From contig NZ_BNCL01000001.1 of assembly GCF_014656455.1 (NCBI RefSeq), positions 248,001-312,000 of the forward strand: a DNA stretch of 64,000 bases, in the 5' to 3' direction. Each line of letters opens with the position of its first letter. Positions within the stretch are counted from its first letter, which is position 1. Under the pieces are notes generated by a model, which had not been told where the DNA came from, searched no databases, and was given only the letters and a program-made list of their open reading frames with translations. Origin of the DNA: Paracoccus aerius (GTDB lineage Bacteria; Pseudomonadota; Alphaproteobacteria; Rhodobacterales; Rhodobacteraceae). Positions 9,399-24,926 of the stretch are shown piece by piece. The position numbers and the translations under genes were made by a program.

Positions 9399-9432
9399 CC
9401 CACGGCCCCGCCTGACAAGGTAGGGCCGTGGG
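9399..9432 (-). terminator. Hairpin after rpoD
   Basis: A perfect 10-base inverted repeat, CCCACGGCCC and GGGCCGTGGG, with a 14-base loop, begins seven bases past the rpoD stop. There is no U-tract on the minus strand, so it could be an attenuating or RNA-stabilising hairpin rather than a strong intrinsic terminator. Confidence 0.5.
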
Positions 9433-9439
9433 ATTTGTG

Positions 9440-11413
<1,974 letters not shown>

Positions 11414-11436
11414 CAAGGGCTCCCTTCTTCAGGCGA

Positions 11437-11544
11437 TGATTCGCGGGCAAGGCGAATCACTGACAGTGTGGTCTACATTTAGCGCGGCGCACCCCCGAAT
11501 CAAAGGGCACGCGCGACAACTGATTCGGATAGCGACGCGAATCA
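11437..11544. promoter_or_regulatory. Cluster of five TGATTCG (GANTC) elements between dnaG and rpoD
   Basis: The heptamer TGATTCG or its complement CGAATCA occurs at 11437, 11453, 11496, 11521 and 11538. Each contains GANTC, the CcrM methylation site, and matches the YGAKTCG motif described for GcrA-dependent promoters in Caulobacter. A weak sigma-70-like promoter on the minus strand (TTGATT at 11498-11503, 16 bases, then TAAATG at 11476-11481) uses the third copy as its -35 region. The function is inferred. Confidence 0.6.
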
Positions 11545-11555
11545 CCCCGAGGTGG

Positions 11556-13451
11556 TCAGCGACGCGGCGGCTTGCGCCAGATCTGGCCATCGACGAACTG
11601 GGACAACTGGGCCGACAGGGCGTCCCGGTCCTCGTTCAGGTCCAGGCCGCCCTCCAGTTCCGGCCGTTCGGCCCGGTGGCGGGCGCGGGCAATCTGCTGC
11701 ATCCGCCAGGTCAGTCCTTCGTCGGCCTCGCCCTGGATCTCGGCCTCGGCGCGGGCAAGTTCTGCGCCGATGGCGCGCTGCGCCTCCAGCCGGTCCAGAA
11801 GATTGGCCAGGATGGCGGCGACGGTCTCGGTATCCTGGGCGTCGATCACCGCAGGAGTCAGGCCCAGATGGGCGTCCCGCCGCAGCGTTTCAAGCCCGCG
11901 ACGCCCGGCTTCGCTTTGGGTCTGGCCCATCAGATCGAAAAGCAGCGCCGCCCGGTCCGGGTCATGCGGTGTCAAGTGTTCAAGCCGCGTCTCGATCGGG
12001 CCGATCAGTTCGGGGCGCAGGGCGCAGATCAGCAGGCTTGCGCCCTCCAGCAAGGCTGCTGCAGCCTGAGGATCGGTTGCCGTCGCCGGAATAGGCAAGG
12101 CCGGCCGCGCGGGCCTGCCCTGGCCGCCCCGGCCCTTGAAGCTCCGCTCGCCGCCCCGGCGGGCGCCGCCGCCGAACAACTCCCACCGCTTGCGGCGCAG
12201 TTCCTCGGCGTAATGGTTGCGGGTCACTTCATCGGGGATCTTGCCGATCGCGTCCTGCAGCCGCTTGTCGAGCGCGGCCTTGCGTTCGGGACTGTCGAAG
12301 ATCTGCCCTTCGGTTTCCCGCGCCCAGAGAAGATCGACCAGCGGCCTTGCGCCGTCCAGCAGGGCAGCCATCGCCCCCGGCCCGGCGGACTTGATCAGGT
12401 CGTCAGGATCCTGCCCCGCCGGCAGGATCACGAAGCGCAACGCCTGCCCCGGACCCGTCATCGGCAGCGCCAGGTCGATCAGCCGCTGCGCCGCGCGCTG
12501 CCCCGCCGCATCGCCGTCAAGAGCGATCACCGGTTCCGAGGACACGCGCCACATCAGGCGCAACTGTTCTTCGGTAATGGCAGTGCCAAGGGGGGCGACG
12601 GCGCCTTCGAAGCCCGCCCGGGACAGGGCGATCACGTCCATGTAGCCCTCGGCCACGACCAGGCGCTGCCGTTTGCCGACCGCCGCCCGCGCCGGTCCAA
12701 GGTTGTAAAGGCTGCGGCCCTTGTCGAACAGCGGCGTTTCCGGGCTGTTGAGGTATTTGGCCCGCGCATTCGGATCCATCGCGCGTCCGCCAAAGCCGAT
12801 GCAGCGGCCCTGCCCGTCGCGGATCGGAAACATGATCCGCCCCCGGAAGCGGTCATAGGCCGCCCCGCCCCCGTCGGGCTTGGCCGACATGCCCGATTCG
12901 ACAGCCAGCGATTCGTCGAAGCCCTTGTCGCGGAGGGCCTGCGTCAGGGCCGTCCGACTGTCGGGCGCAAAGCCGATCTCGAACCGGTCGAGCGCCGCCT
13001 GATCCAGGCCGCGCCGAACAAGGTAATCACGCGCCTCGGCGGCGGCGCCGGTCTGCAATTGCAGGCGGAACCAGCGGCTTGCGGCCTCGGTCACCTCGAA
13101 CAGGCGGGTGCGGCGGTCGGTCTTTTCGCGTGCCCGGGAATCGGCCTCGGGCATCTGAAGCCCGGCTTCGGCCGCCAGCAGCTTCACGGCCTCGATGAAC
13201 TCCATCCCGTCGGCCTCGCGCAGGAACTTGATGGCGTCCCCTTTCGCGTGGCAGCCGAAGCAGTAGTAATAGCCCTTCTGATCATCGCAATGAAAACTGG
13301 CAGATTTTTCCTGGTGAAACGGGCATGGCGCCCACCAGTCGCCGCGCGCCTGGTTCGACTTGCGCAGATCCCACACGACCTTCTTGCCGATCACGCGGCT
13401 GATGGGGACGCGGTTGCGAATTTCGTCAAGGAAGCCGGGGGGAAGACTCAT
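11556..13451 (-). CDS. dnaG: DNA primase DnaG
   Basis: 631 residues. The N-terminal CHC2 zinc finger is intact (CPFHQEKSASFH and YYCFGCHAKGD, about residues 43-70). The catalytic TOPRIM core carries VVAEGYMDVIAL near residue 265 and LDGDAAGQ near 315. The C-terminal part corresponds to the helicase-binding domain and is divergent, as usual in alphaproteobacteria. It makes RNA primers at replication forks. The dnaG-rpoD order is the classic macromolecular-synthesis arrangement, here without rpsU. Confidence 0.97.
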   Translation of the reverse strand: MSLPPGFLDEIRNRVPISRVIGKKVVWDLRKSNQARGDWWAPCPFHQEKSASFHCDDQKGYYYCFGCHAKGDAIKFLREADGMEFIEAVKLLAAEAGLQMPEADSRAREKTDRRTRLFEVTEAASRWFRLQLQTGAAAEARDYLVRRGLDQAALDRFEIGFAPDSRTALTQALRDKGFDESLAVESGMSAKPDGGGAAYDRFRGRIMFPIRDGQGRCIGFGGRAMDPNARAKYLNSPETPLFDKGRSLYNLGPARAAVGKRQRLVVAEGYMDVIALSRAGFEGAVAPLGTAITEEQLRLMWRVSSEPVIALDGDAAGQRAAQRLIDLALPMTGPGQALRFVILPAGQDPDDLIKSAGPGAMAALLDGARPLVDLLWARETEGQIFDSPERKAALDKRLQDAIGKIPDEVTRNHYAEELRRKRWELFGGGARRGGERSFKGRGGQGRPARPALPIPATATDPQAAAALLEGASLLICALRPELIGPIETRLEHLTPHDPDRAALLFDLMGQTQSEAGRRGLETLRRDAHLGLTPAVIDAQDTETVAAILANLLDRLEAQRAIGAELARAEAEIQGEADEGLTWRMQQIARARHRAERPELEGGLDLNEDRDALSAQLSQFVDGQIWRKPPRR

Positions 13452-13516
13452 GGGGGGATTATCGCGCTGCCGGCGGCGTCAAGGAAGGGGGTATTTGGAC
13501 AACAGAGACGCGGCGG

Positions 13517-14101
13517 TCAATCCGCGCCCACCGCGCCGCGCGCAAGACCCCAGTAGATGTCGCCGATCCGCCGCCGGTCCAGCCGCCCGCCTTCGCGATA
13601 CCAGTTGGTCACGCCCGTCAGCATCGCGATCAGCGCCATTGTCGCCAGCCGCGCGTCGTCGATCCGCATCAGCCCCGCCGCCATCCCGTCGCGCAGGATC
13701 GCTTCAAGCGCGGCCTCGTATTCGCCCCGAAGGGCCGCGATGCGGGCATAGTTTTTGGGCGTGAGGTTGCGCAGTTCCATGTAGGACAGGAAGACCGTGT
13801 CGGCGTGATCCAGACTGGTGTCGATGTGGAAGCGAACGAAATGTTCCAGCCGCGCCAGCGGATCGCCGGGCACGTCGGTCCAGGCGCCCAGCAATTCCTG
13901 CATGTGGCTTTCCAGCAGGTCGAACAGCAGCGCCTGCTTGTCGGGCGTGTAAGCATAAAGCGCCCCGGCCTGCACCCCCACAGCCGATGCGATCTGGCGC
14001 ATCGACACGGCAGCATAGCCCTGCCGCGCGAACAGGCGGCGGGCATGGGTGCGGATCAGGGGGCCGGTGACATCGGCGCGGGAACCTTGGGTGCGGGCCA
14101 T
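13517..14101 (-). CDS. TetR/AcrR-family transcriptional regulator
   Basis: 194 residues. The N-terminal helix-turn-helix is clear (IRTHARRLFARQGY, then SMRQIASAVGVQAGALYAY, residues about 16-50). The all-helical ligand domain that follows cannot be assigned a ligand. The ATG at 14101 gives the family-typical short arm before helix 1; in-frame codons further upstream run into the neighbouring lipoprotein region. It is divergent from the small lipoprotein gene at 14177, which it might regulate. Confidence 0.88.
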   Translation of the reverse strand: MARTQGSRADVTGPLIRTHARRLFARQGYAAVSMRQIASAVGVQAGALYAYTPDKQALLFDLLESHMQELLGAWTDVPGDPLARLEHFVRFHIDTSLDHADTVFLSYMELRNLTPKNYARIAALRGEYEAALEAILRDGMAAGLMRIDDARLATMALIAMLTGVTNWYREGGRLDRRRIGDIYWGLARGAVGAD

Positions 14102-14176
14102 GCGGTCTTCTAGCGCGTGGCGGCGGGCCGGGAAAGTCCGTTGCCGGGAACCCCTGCCCGCCGTAAGCATGACCGC

Positions 14177-14440
14177 ATGAGACAGATGCTGATCATCCCC
14201 CTGGCGGCCCTGCTGGCTGGCTGCACCGGCGAGGCAGAGGACTATCCCCGCCTGCTGCCCACCGACCAGATCCTGGCCGAACCCACCCTGCCCGACCACG
14301 CGCCTGACGCGGCCCTTTCCCCTGCGGACGTCGATGCCGAAGCGCAGGCCCGTGCCGATGCCTTGCGCCAGCGCGCCGAGGCGCTGCGCGGCCCGGTCAT
14401 CGAACCGGGAACGCTGGCGCGGATGCGCCCGCAAGGATGA
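14177..14440 (+). CDS. Small putative lipoprotein
   Basis: 87 residues. A short basic start (MRQM) and hydrophobic stretch end in the lipobox LLAGC with Cys at about residue 16, so export and lipidation are predicted. The mature part is acidic and Ala/Pro-rich, with a likely helical segment near residues 50-70. No family is recognised. The ATG at 14177 places the signal peptide correctly. It lies just upstream of lldD, separated by a palindrome, so it is probably not part of the lldD transcript. Confidence 0.7.
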   Translation: MRQMLIIPLAALLAGCTGEAEDYPRLLPTDQILAEPTLPDHAPDAALSPADVDAEAQARADALRQRAEALRGPVIEPGTLARMRPQG

Positions 14441-14460
14441 TTGCCCGACGCCACCGCTTC

Positions 14461-14479
14461 TGGTAAAGAAATTTTACCA
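14461..14479. promoter_or_regulatory. Perfect palindromic operator candidate upstream of lldD
   Basis: TGGTAAA, five bases, TTTACCA: a perfect two-fold element ending 16 bases before the lldD ATG. The TGGT/ACCA ends match operators of FadR-subfamily GntR regulators such as LldR and PdhR. No GntR gene is in the window. Its position over the transcription or translation start would suit a repressor. Confidence 0.6.
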
Positions 14480-14495
14480 AACTGCGGAGAAGGCC

Positions 14496-15704
14496 ATGCC
14501 CGTCGTCACCTCGATCGAAGACCTGAAGCGGATGCACCGCGCCCGTACGCCCCGGATGTTCTATGATTACGCCGAATCCGGCAGCTATACGGAACAGACC
14601 TTCCGCGAGAACACGACGGACTTCGCCCGGCTGAAGCTGCGGCAGAAGGTGGCCGTGGACATGTCCAACCGCAGCACCGCATCTGACATCGTGGGCCTGC
14701 CCGCCACGATGCCGGTTGCCCTTGCGCCGGTCGGCCTGACCGGGATGCAGCACGCGGACGGCGAAATTCACGCTGCACGGGCGGCGGAACGGTTCGGGGT
14801 GCCGTTCTGCCTGTCCACCATGTCCATCTGTTCACTGGAGGATGTCGCGGAACACACGACCAAGCCCTTCATGTTCCAGCTTTACGTGATGAAGGACCAG
14901 GACTTCCTGGCCGCCATCATCGAGCGCGCGAAGAAGGTGAACTGCAGCGCCCTGGTCCTGACGCTGGACCTTCAGATCCTGGGCCAGCGGCACAAGGATT
15001 TGAAGAACGGGTTGTCCGCACCCCCCAAGCTGACCCTGCCCACGCTGCTGGATCTGGCGACCCGCTGGCGGTGGGGTTTGGGAATGCTACAGACGAAGCG
15101 CCGCTTCTTCGGCAACATCGTGGGCCATGCCAAGGGGGTCGCAGACCCCTCCAGCCTGATGAGCTGGACCGCCGACCAGTTCGACGAACGATTGGACTGG
15201 GACAAGATCGCCCGGATCCGCGACATGTGGGGCGGAAAGCTGATCCTGAAGGGCGTGCTTGACCCCGACGATGCGCGCATCGCCGCCGACTTCGGGGCGG
15301 ATGCGATCGTCGTCAGCAACCACGGGGGAAGGCAGCTTGACGGGGCGCTGTCCTCGATCCGGATGCTGCCGCATATCGTGAAGGCCGTGGGCGACCGGGT
15401 GGAAATCCACATGGACAGCGGCATCCGGTCCGGCCAGGACGTTCTCAAGGCGCTTGCGCTTGGCGCCCATTCCACCTGGATCGGGCGGGCATGGCTGCAC
15501 GGCCTGGGCGCCATGGGCGAGGCGGGCGTGACCAAGGCCTTGGAGATCATCCGCAAGGAACTGGACATCAGCATGGCCCTGTGCGGCGAACGCGACGTCA
15601 AGCACCTGGGGCCGCAGAACGTGATGATCCCCCGTGGCTTCCTGGATGAATACGAGGTCGCCGCGCCGATGAGGGCTTCACAAATCGCCCCCATTGCCGT
15701 ATAG
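14496..15704 (+). CDS. lldD: FMN-dependent L-lactate dehydrogenase / alpha-hydroxy-acid dehydrogenase
   Basis: 402 residues, TIM-barrel FMN family. The catalytic and substrate motif [10 protein letters not shown] lies near residue 270 and the FMN-phosphate motif DSGIRSGQD near residue 308. The N-terminal [17 protein letters not shown] is typical of bacterial LldD and related enzymes, which oxidise L-lactate to pyruvate and feed electrons to the respiratory chain. Mandelate or glycolate as substrate cannot be excluded. The ATG at 14496 has a GGAGAAGG ribosome site; upstream codons overlap the lipoprotein gene. A perfect palindrome just upstream suggests specific repression. Confidence 0.9.
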   Translation: MPVVTSIEDLKRMHRARTPRMFYDYAESGSYTEQTFRENTTDFARLKLRQKVAVDMSNRSTASDIVGLPATMPVALAPVGLTGMQHADGEIHAARAAERFGVPFCLSTMSICSLEDVAEHTTKPFMFQLYVMKDQDFLAAIIERAKKVNCSALVLTLDLQILGQRHKDLKNGLSAPPKLTLPTLLDLATRWRWGLGMLQTKRRFFGNIVGHAKGVADPSSLMSWTADQFDERLDWDKIARIRDMWGGKLILKGVLDPDDARIAADFGADAIVVSNHGGRQLDGALSSIRMLPHIVKAVGDRVEIHMDSGIRSGQDVLKALALGAHSTWIGRAWLHGLGAMGEAGVTKALEIIRKELDISMALCGERDVKHLGPQNVMIPRGFLDEYEVAAPMRASQIAPIAV

Positions 15705-15716
15705 GCCGCGACCTGT

Positions 15717-15741
15717 CGCCATGCACCCTTGGAGGATGGCG
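15717..15741 (+). other. Hairpin in the rplY leader
   Basis: CGCCAT and ATGGCG flank a 13-base loop with a further CCT/AGG pairing, between lldD and rplY. It may end the lldD transcript or form part of the L25 leader. No U-tract is present. Confidence 0.3.
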
Positions 15742-15769
15742 GCATCCACAACTGATAGGAACATATATC

Positions 15770-16390
15770 ATGGCCAAAGAGATCCCTGATCTGGTGGCCG
15801 AGCCGCGCGCGGGGTCAGGCAAGGGGGCCGCCCGCCAAGCTCGCCGCGACGGTAAGGTGCCCGGAGTCGTTTATGGCGACCACAAAGACCCGGTCAACGT
15901 GCAGTTCGACTTCAACAAGCTGCTGACGCAACTGCGCGCCGGCCGCTTCATGTCCACGCTGTTCAACCTGAAGGTTGAAGGCCAGGACGACGTCCGCGTC
16001 ATCTGCCGCGGCGTCCAGAAGGACGTGGTGAAGGATCTGCCGATCCACATCGACTTCATGCGCCTGCGCCGCACCTCGAAGGTGAACCTGTTCATCCACG
16101 TGGACTTCATCAACCACGACAAGTGCCCCGGCCTGAAGCGCGGCGGCACGCTGGTGACGGTGCGCCCCGAGGTCGAGCTGGTCGTGACCGCGGGTGACAT
16201 CCCCGATCACATCACCGTCGATCTGGAAGGCCTGAACGTCGGCGACACCATCCACATCAACGACGTGAAGCTGCCGGAAGGCGTCAAGCCGACGATCGAC
16301 CGCAACTTCGTGATCGCCAACATCGCCGCGCCGTCTGCGCTGCGGTCGGGTGGCGACGACGAAACCGAGGAAGCCGCAGCCGAGGAGTGA
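15770..16390 (+). CDS. rplY: 50S ribosomal protein L25 / general stress protein Ctc
   Basis: 206 residues, the long Ctc-type form. The N-terminal 5S rRNA-binding domain contains the signature [12 protein letters not shown] (about residues 25-36). The C-terminal beta domain follows, ending in an acidic tail ([11 protein letters not shown]). It binds 5S rRNA in the large subunit. It has an AGGA site 10 bases before the ATG and a strong intrinsic terminator 24 bases after the stop, so it looks monocistronic. Confidence 0.96.
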   Translation: MAKEIPDLVAEPRAGSGKGAARQARRDGKVPGVVYGDHKDPVNVQFDFNKLLTQLRAGRFMSTLFNLKVEGQDDVRVICRGVQKDVVKDLPIHIDFMRLRRTSKVNLFIHVDFINHDKCPGLKRGGTLVTVRPEVELVVTAGDIPDHITVDLEGLNVGDTIHINDVKLPEGVKPTIDRNFVIANIAAPSALRSGGDDETEEAAAEE

Positions 16391-16413
16391 TCCTTCCGGC
16401 CTTGCGCGATTTG

Positions 16414-16440
16414 GGGCGGTGCCACAGGCGCCGCCCTTTT
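16414..16440 (+). terminator. Intrinsic terminator after rplY
   Basis: A 10-base stem (GGGCGGTGCC with GGCGCCGCCC, one G-U pair) closes a three-base loop and is followed by TTTTCATTTT on the plus strand. Textbook rho-independent structure. Confidence 0.9.
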
Positions 16441-16481
16441 CATTTTCGGGGCGCTTTGCTACCCCGCCAGCAGGAGGTCAC

Positions 16482-17819
16482 ATGGAACCCATCCATATCA
16501 TCGGCGCAGGACTTGCCGGCTCCGAGGCTGCATGGCAGGCGGCCCGTGCGGGCGTGCCCGTGATCCTGCATGAAATGCGCCCGGCCAAGGGCACCTTTGC
16601 CCACAAGACCGGCGACTGCGCGGAAATGGTCTGCTCGAACAGCTTCCGGTCGGACGACGACGTGATGAACGCCGTAGGCCAGTTGCATTGGGAAATGCGC
16701 GCGGCGGGCGGGCTGATCATGACCATGGCCGATCGCCACAAGCTGCCTGCGGGCGGCGCCCTTGCCGTCGACCGCGAGGCCTTTTCCGCCGCAGTCACCC
16801 AAGCCCTACGGGCCGAGCCGCTGATCCGGATCGTCCCGGGCGAAATCACCGAATTGCCCGGCGACGGCAACTGGATCGTCGCTACCGGCCCGCTGACCTC
16901 GGACAGCCTTGCGCAGGCGATCCGGTCGGTGACGGGCACCGACGCACTGGCCTTCTTCGACGCCATCGCCCCCATCGTCCATGCCGACACGATCGACATG
17001 ACGGTGGCTTGGGAACAAAGCCGCTATGACAAGGGCGAGACCGAGGCCGAGCAAAAGGCCTATATCAACTGCCCGATGACCCGCGACCAGTATGAGGCCT
17101 TCATCGACGCCCTTCTGGCAGCCGAGAAGACCGAGTTCCACGAGGGCGAAACGGCTGGCTATTTCGACGGCTGCCTGCCGATCGAGGTCATGGCCGAACG
17201 CGGCCGCGAGACCCTGCGCCACGGCCCGATGAAGCCGGTGGGACTGACGAACGCGCACAAGCCCGATGAAAAAGCCTATGCGGTGGTTCAGCTTCGGCGG
17301 GACAATGCATTGGGAACGCTCTACAATATCGTCGGCTTCCAGACCAAGATGAAGTACGGCGCCCAGACCCAGGTGTTTCGCATGATCCCGGGGCTGGAAA
17401 ACGCCAGCTTCGCCCGGCTGGGGGGCATCCACCGCAATTCCTTCCTGAACTCGCCCACGCTGCTGGACGACCGGATGCGCCTGCGTCAGCGTCCGAACCT
17501 GCGCTTCGCGGGCCAGGTGACGGGCGTCGAGGGCTATGTCGAAAGCGCGGCGATGGGCTTGCTGGCGGGCCGGATGGCGGCCGCGCAGGCACTGGGGCAC
17601 GACCTGCCGCCGCCTGCGCCCACGACGGCGATGGGTGCCTTGGTCAACCACATCACCGGCGGGGCCGAGGCCAAGACCTTCCAGCCGATGAACGTGAACT
17701 TCGGCCTGTTCCCCCCGCTGGACGAGATGCGCAGCGGCCGCAAGGGCCGCAAGGACCGCTATCCCGCCTATACCCAACGGGCCAAGGATGATTTCCGCGC
17801 ATGGCTGGCGGCGCAGTAA
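16482..17819 (+). CDS. trmFO: tRNA uracil-54 methyltransferase TrmFO (methylenetetrahydrofolate, FAD-dependent)
   Basis: 445 residues. The N-terminal FAD-binding motif [12 protein letters not shown] (residues 5-16) and the family signature [13 protein letters not shown] near residue 50 are clear, with the C-terminal [12 protein letters not shown] typical of TrmFO. It makes 5-methyluridine at position 54 in the tRNA T-loop. The ATG at 16482 has a strong GGAGG site. Its last 19 bases overlap the start of gluQ, a second tRNA-modification gene, so the two are likely translated from one message. Confidence 0.96.
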   Translation: MEPIHIIGAGLAGSEAAWQAARAGVPVILHEMRPAKGTFAHKTGDCAEMVCSNSFRSDDDVMNAVGQLHWEMRAAGGLIMTMADRHKLPAGGALAVDREAFSAAVTQALRAEPLIRIVPGEITELPGDGNWIVATGPLTSDSLAQAIRSVTGTDALAFFDAIAPIVHADTIDMTVAWEQSRYDKGETEAEQKAYINCPMTRDQYEAFIDALLAAEKTEFHEGETAGYFDGCLPIEVMAERGRETLRHGPMKPVGLTNAHKPDEKAYAVVQLRRDNALGTLYNIVGFQTKMKYGAQTQVFRMIPGLENASFARLGGIHRNSFLNSPTLLDDRMRLRQRPNLRFAGQVTGVEGYVESAAMGLLAGRMAAAQALGHDLPPPAPTTAMGALVNHITGGAEAKTFQPMNVNFGLFPPLDEMRSGRKGRKDRYPAYTQRAKDDFRAWLAAQ

Positions 17820-18646
17820 CCCGCTTCGCCCCCTCTCCGACCGGGCTGCTGCATCTGGGCCACGCCTATGCGGCGCTTGTGGCGGAGCGATTGGCCGATC
17901 CCGGATGGTTCCTGCTGCGGATCGAGGACATTGACCGCGACCGCTGTCGTCCCGAATACGAGGCCGCGATCCATGAGGACCTGGCCTGGCTGGGGCTTTC
18001 CTGGCAACAGCCGGTCATGCGCCAGACGGATCGGATGCAGGCTTATCGCGACGCGCTAGCCCGGCTTGCCCCACTGGCCTATCCGTGCCAATGCCGCAGG
18101 GGCGATATCCGCGCGGTTCTTTCGGCCCCGCAGGAAGGCGCCTTGCCGGCAGGGCCGGACGGCCTCGTCTATCCCGGCACCTGCCGCGCCCGCGGCCTGT
18201 CCGACGCCGGACCGGGCGATGTGATCCGCCTGGATGTCGCCCGCGCCTTCGACGCCCTGGGTATCGACCGGATCGGCTTTCGCGACGAGTCGATCATGCC
18301 GGACCAGGACCATGTCCTGACAAAGGACCAGTTCCTCGACGGCATCGGCGACGTGATCCTGTCGCGCCGGGGCATGGGGACGTCCTATCACCTGGCAGTC
18401 GTTGTGGATGACGCCGCGCAGGGGATCACCCTGGTCACGCGCGGAAAGGACCTGTTCGATTCGACCTTCATCCATGTCCTGCTCCAGAAGCTTTTGCGCC
18501 TTCCGACACCCGCCTATCATCACCACCGCCTGATCCGCGACGACGCGGGCAAGCGCCTGGCCAAGCGCGACGACGCCCGCGCCCTTCGCCATTACCGGCA
18601 GGACGGCGCTACGCCGCAGGATATTCGCCGCATGATCGGCCTCTAG
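17801..18646 (+). CDS. gluQ: Glutamyl-Q tRNA(Asp) synthetase
   Basis: 281 residues: a shortened glutamyl-tRNA synthetase lacking the anticodon-binding domain. It carries the class I motif [14 protein letters not shown] near residue 8, the zinc-site cysteines in YPCQC and YPGTC (about residues 95-125), and the KMSKS-like KRLAKRD near residue 245. The enzyme attaches glutamate to queuosine in tRNA-Asp. Two identical tRNA-Asp genes, its substrate type, occur at 41.8-42.0 kb. It starts inside the trmFO 3' end. A repeat-family hairpin follows the stop. Confidence 0.94.
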   Translation: MAGGAVTRFAPSPTGLLHLGHAYAALVAERLADPGWFLLRIEDIDRDRCRPEYEAAIHEDLAWLGLSWQQPVMRQTDRMQAYRDALARLAPLAYPCQCRRGDIRAVLSAPQEGALPAGPDGLVYPGTCRARGLSDAGPGDVIRLDVARAFDALGIDRIGFRDESIMPDQDHVLTKDQFLDGIGDVILSRRGMGTSYHLAVVVDDAAQGITLVTRGKDLFDSTFIHVLLQKLLRLPTPAYHHHRLIRDDAGKRLAKRDDARALRHYRQDGATPQDIRRMIGL

Positions 18647-18650
18647 CCCA

Positions 18651-18706
18651 TCTTCTGTGTCGAATATCCCGGAGGGGTCGCCGGAAAGGCGACGGGGCAG
18701 CGCCCC
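18651..18706. repeat. 3'-end dispersed repeat, copy 1 (between gluQ and hisI)
   Basis: Starts TCTTCTGTGTCGA, then ATATCCC and GGAGGGG, then two hairpins (TCGCC/GGCGA around GGAAA; GGGGC/GCCCC around AGC). It sits between convergent gluQ and hisI. Same family as the copies after moaA and ftsY; likely a bidirectional terminator or REP-like element. Confidence 0.6.
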
Positions 18707-19066
18707 CTATTCGGCCATCGGCGCCATGATCTCGACCTCGGCCCCGTCGCGGACGGCGGTATAGAAGCAGCTTCGCCGATTGGTATGGCAGGCAGGGCCA
18801 GTCTGGCGCACTAGAAGCAGCAGGCAGTCCCGGTCGCAGTCGATCCGCAGCTCGACCAACTCCTGCACATGGCCCGAGCTTTCGCCCTTGGCCCAGAACG
18901 ACTGCCGTGACCGGGACCAATAGGTGACGTGCCCGGTTTGCAGCGTGCGTGCCACGCTGTCGGCGTTCATCCAGGCCATCATCAGGATTTCACCGTTGTC
19001 AGCGTCCTGTGCGATGGCCGGGATCAGGCCGTTGGCGTCGAATTTCAGGCTGGCAGGATCGAACAT
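18707..19066 (-). CDS. hisI: Phosphoribosyl-AMP cyclohydrolase HisI
   Basis: 119 residues, single-domain form without the HisE pyrophosphohydrolase. Metal ligands are visible in IDCDRDCLLLLV (about residues 75-86) and in the cysteine of GPACHTNRRSC near 92-102. Also present are the motifs MMAWMN and YWSRSRQ. It opens the adenine ring of phosphoribosyl-AMP in histidine synthesis. It is monocistronic here, divergent from the IscU-like gene. The only other his gene visible is the hisG end at 63.7 kb. Confidence 0.96.
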   Translation of the reverse strand: MFDPASLKFDANGLIPAIAQDADNGEILMMAWMNADSVARTLQTGHVTYWSRSRQSFWAKGESSGHVQELVELRIDCDRDCLLLLVRQTGPACHTNRRSCFYTAVRDGAEVEIMAPMAE

Positions 19067-19128
19067 CGGGTTTCCTTTCGCGGGTCGCGTCCCTATCTAG
19101 GGCAAAGCGCAGCGCAGGGGAAAGACCG

Positions 19129-19569
19129 ATGGCCGACAGCGACCTGATGCAGCTTTATTCCCGCAGGATCCTGGCGCTGACAACGGCCATTCCGCATCTG
19201 GGCGTGCTGCCGGATTTCGACGGCAAGGCCATGCGCCGGTCGCCGCAATGCGGATCCTCGGTCACCGCCTATGTCGCCATGGATGGCGACAGGATCGCGG
19301 ATTTCCGGCAAGAGGTTCGCGCCTGCGCCCTGGGCCAGGCCTCAGCCTCGGTCCTGGGCCAGGCCGTGATCGGCCGCAGCCGGACCGAGATCGCGCAAGC
19401 ACGCGACGCCTTGAACGCGATGCTGACGGATGGCGGAACGCCCCCGGCAGAACCCTTCGCCGATCTCGAGGCGCTGCTGCCTGCGCGGGACTATCCCAAC
19501 CGGCACGCATCGATCCTGCTGGCTTGGGATGCGACGCTTCAGGCTATGGACGCCGCCAGCCAGACATAA
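19129..19569 (+). CDS. IscU/NifU-like iron-sulfur cluster scaffold protein
   Basis: 146 residues from the ATG at 19129. Cysteine positions typical of the IscU fold are present: PQCGSS near residue 43, VRACALGQASASVL near residue 65, and an acidic replacement near the C-terminal third. It resembles the SufU/IscU-like proteins of Rhodobacteraceae. It probably holds or transfers Fe-S clusters, perhaps with the SUF system to which sufE at 26.6 kb belongs. The C-terminal site lacks an obvious third cysteine, so it may differ from a classical scaffold. Confidence 0.75.
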   Translation: MADSDLMQLYSRRILALTTAIPHLGVLPDFDGKAMRRSPQCGSSVTAYVAMDGDRIADFRQEVRACALGQASASVLGQAVIGRSRTEIAQARDALNAMLTDGGTPPAEPFADLEALLPARDYPNRHASILLAWDATLQAMDAASQT

Positions 19570-19594
19570 AAAGACCGGCCCTTAAGGGGGCCGG
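19567..19594 (-). terminator. Intrinsic terminator of the 31-residue peptide gene
   Basis: On the minus strand a CCGGCCC/GGGCCGG stem around a TTAA-containing loop is followed by TC and TTTTT. The U-tract exists only in the minus direction, so this ends the small gene at 19663-19758 rather than the convergent iscU-like gene. Confidence 0.85.
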
Positions 19595-19662
19595 CCAGGT
19601 GCGCGTGCTGGGGATCGACGGTCGCACAGGCGGGGCGCCGTCACGGCAACGCGGGGCAGAGT

Positions 19663-19758
19663 TCAGGCCTGCAGGATGGCAGGCAGCCAAAGTGTGATGA
19701 TCGTGGTGACGGTCAGGGCAGTGACACCCAGAAGATCGGACAAGAATTCGCGGGACAT
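19663..19758 (-). CDS. 31-residue single-pass membrane peptide, candidate SOS-induced
   Basis: Short gene with ATG at 19758 and TGA at 19663-19665. The peptide has a polar start MSREF with a likely hydrophobic helix from about residue 8 to 29 (GVTALTV, TTIITLWLPAIL). A GAGGAG ribosome site lies seven bases before the ATG, inside the loop of a 7-base hairpin. A perfect LexA-type box (GTTC, seven bases, GTTC on the minus strand) lies 54-68 bases upstream, and a U-tract terminator lies downstream. A small membrane protein under SOS control recalls SidA of Caulobacter (division inhibitor) or TisB of E. coli (toxin); this is analogy of layout, not homology. Not recognised as a known family. Confidence 0.75.
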   Translation of the reverse strand: MSREFLSDLLGVTALTVTTIITLWLPAILQA

Positions 19759-19780
19759 GGGCAACTCCTCTCTGTTGCCC
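19759..19780 (-). promoter_or_regulatory. Shine-Dalgarno hairpin of the 31-residue peptide gene
   Basis: GGGCAAC and GTTGCCC form a 7-base stem immediately before the start codon, with the ribosome site AGAGAGGA in the 8-base loop. Such a structure could slow translation initiation, a common brake on toxic small proteins. Confidence 0.5.
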
Positions 19781-19811
19781 ATTTGTTCTCACTTTTGCTC
19801 CGATTCGTAAA

Positions 19812-19826
19812 GAACATTTTAAGAAC
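19812..19826 (-). promoter_or_regulatory. LexA-type SOS box
   Basis: GAAC, seven bases (ATTTTAA), GAAC; read on the minus strand as GTTC-N7-GTTC, the alphaproteobacterial LexA operator consensus. It begins three bases beyond the recG stop and lies 54 bases upstream of the small peptide start. The AT-rich spacer fits a promoter region. Confidence 0.65.
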
Positions 19827-19828
19827 TT

Positions 19829-24914
<5,086 letters not shown>

Positions 24915-24926
24915 GAACATATGCCC

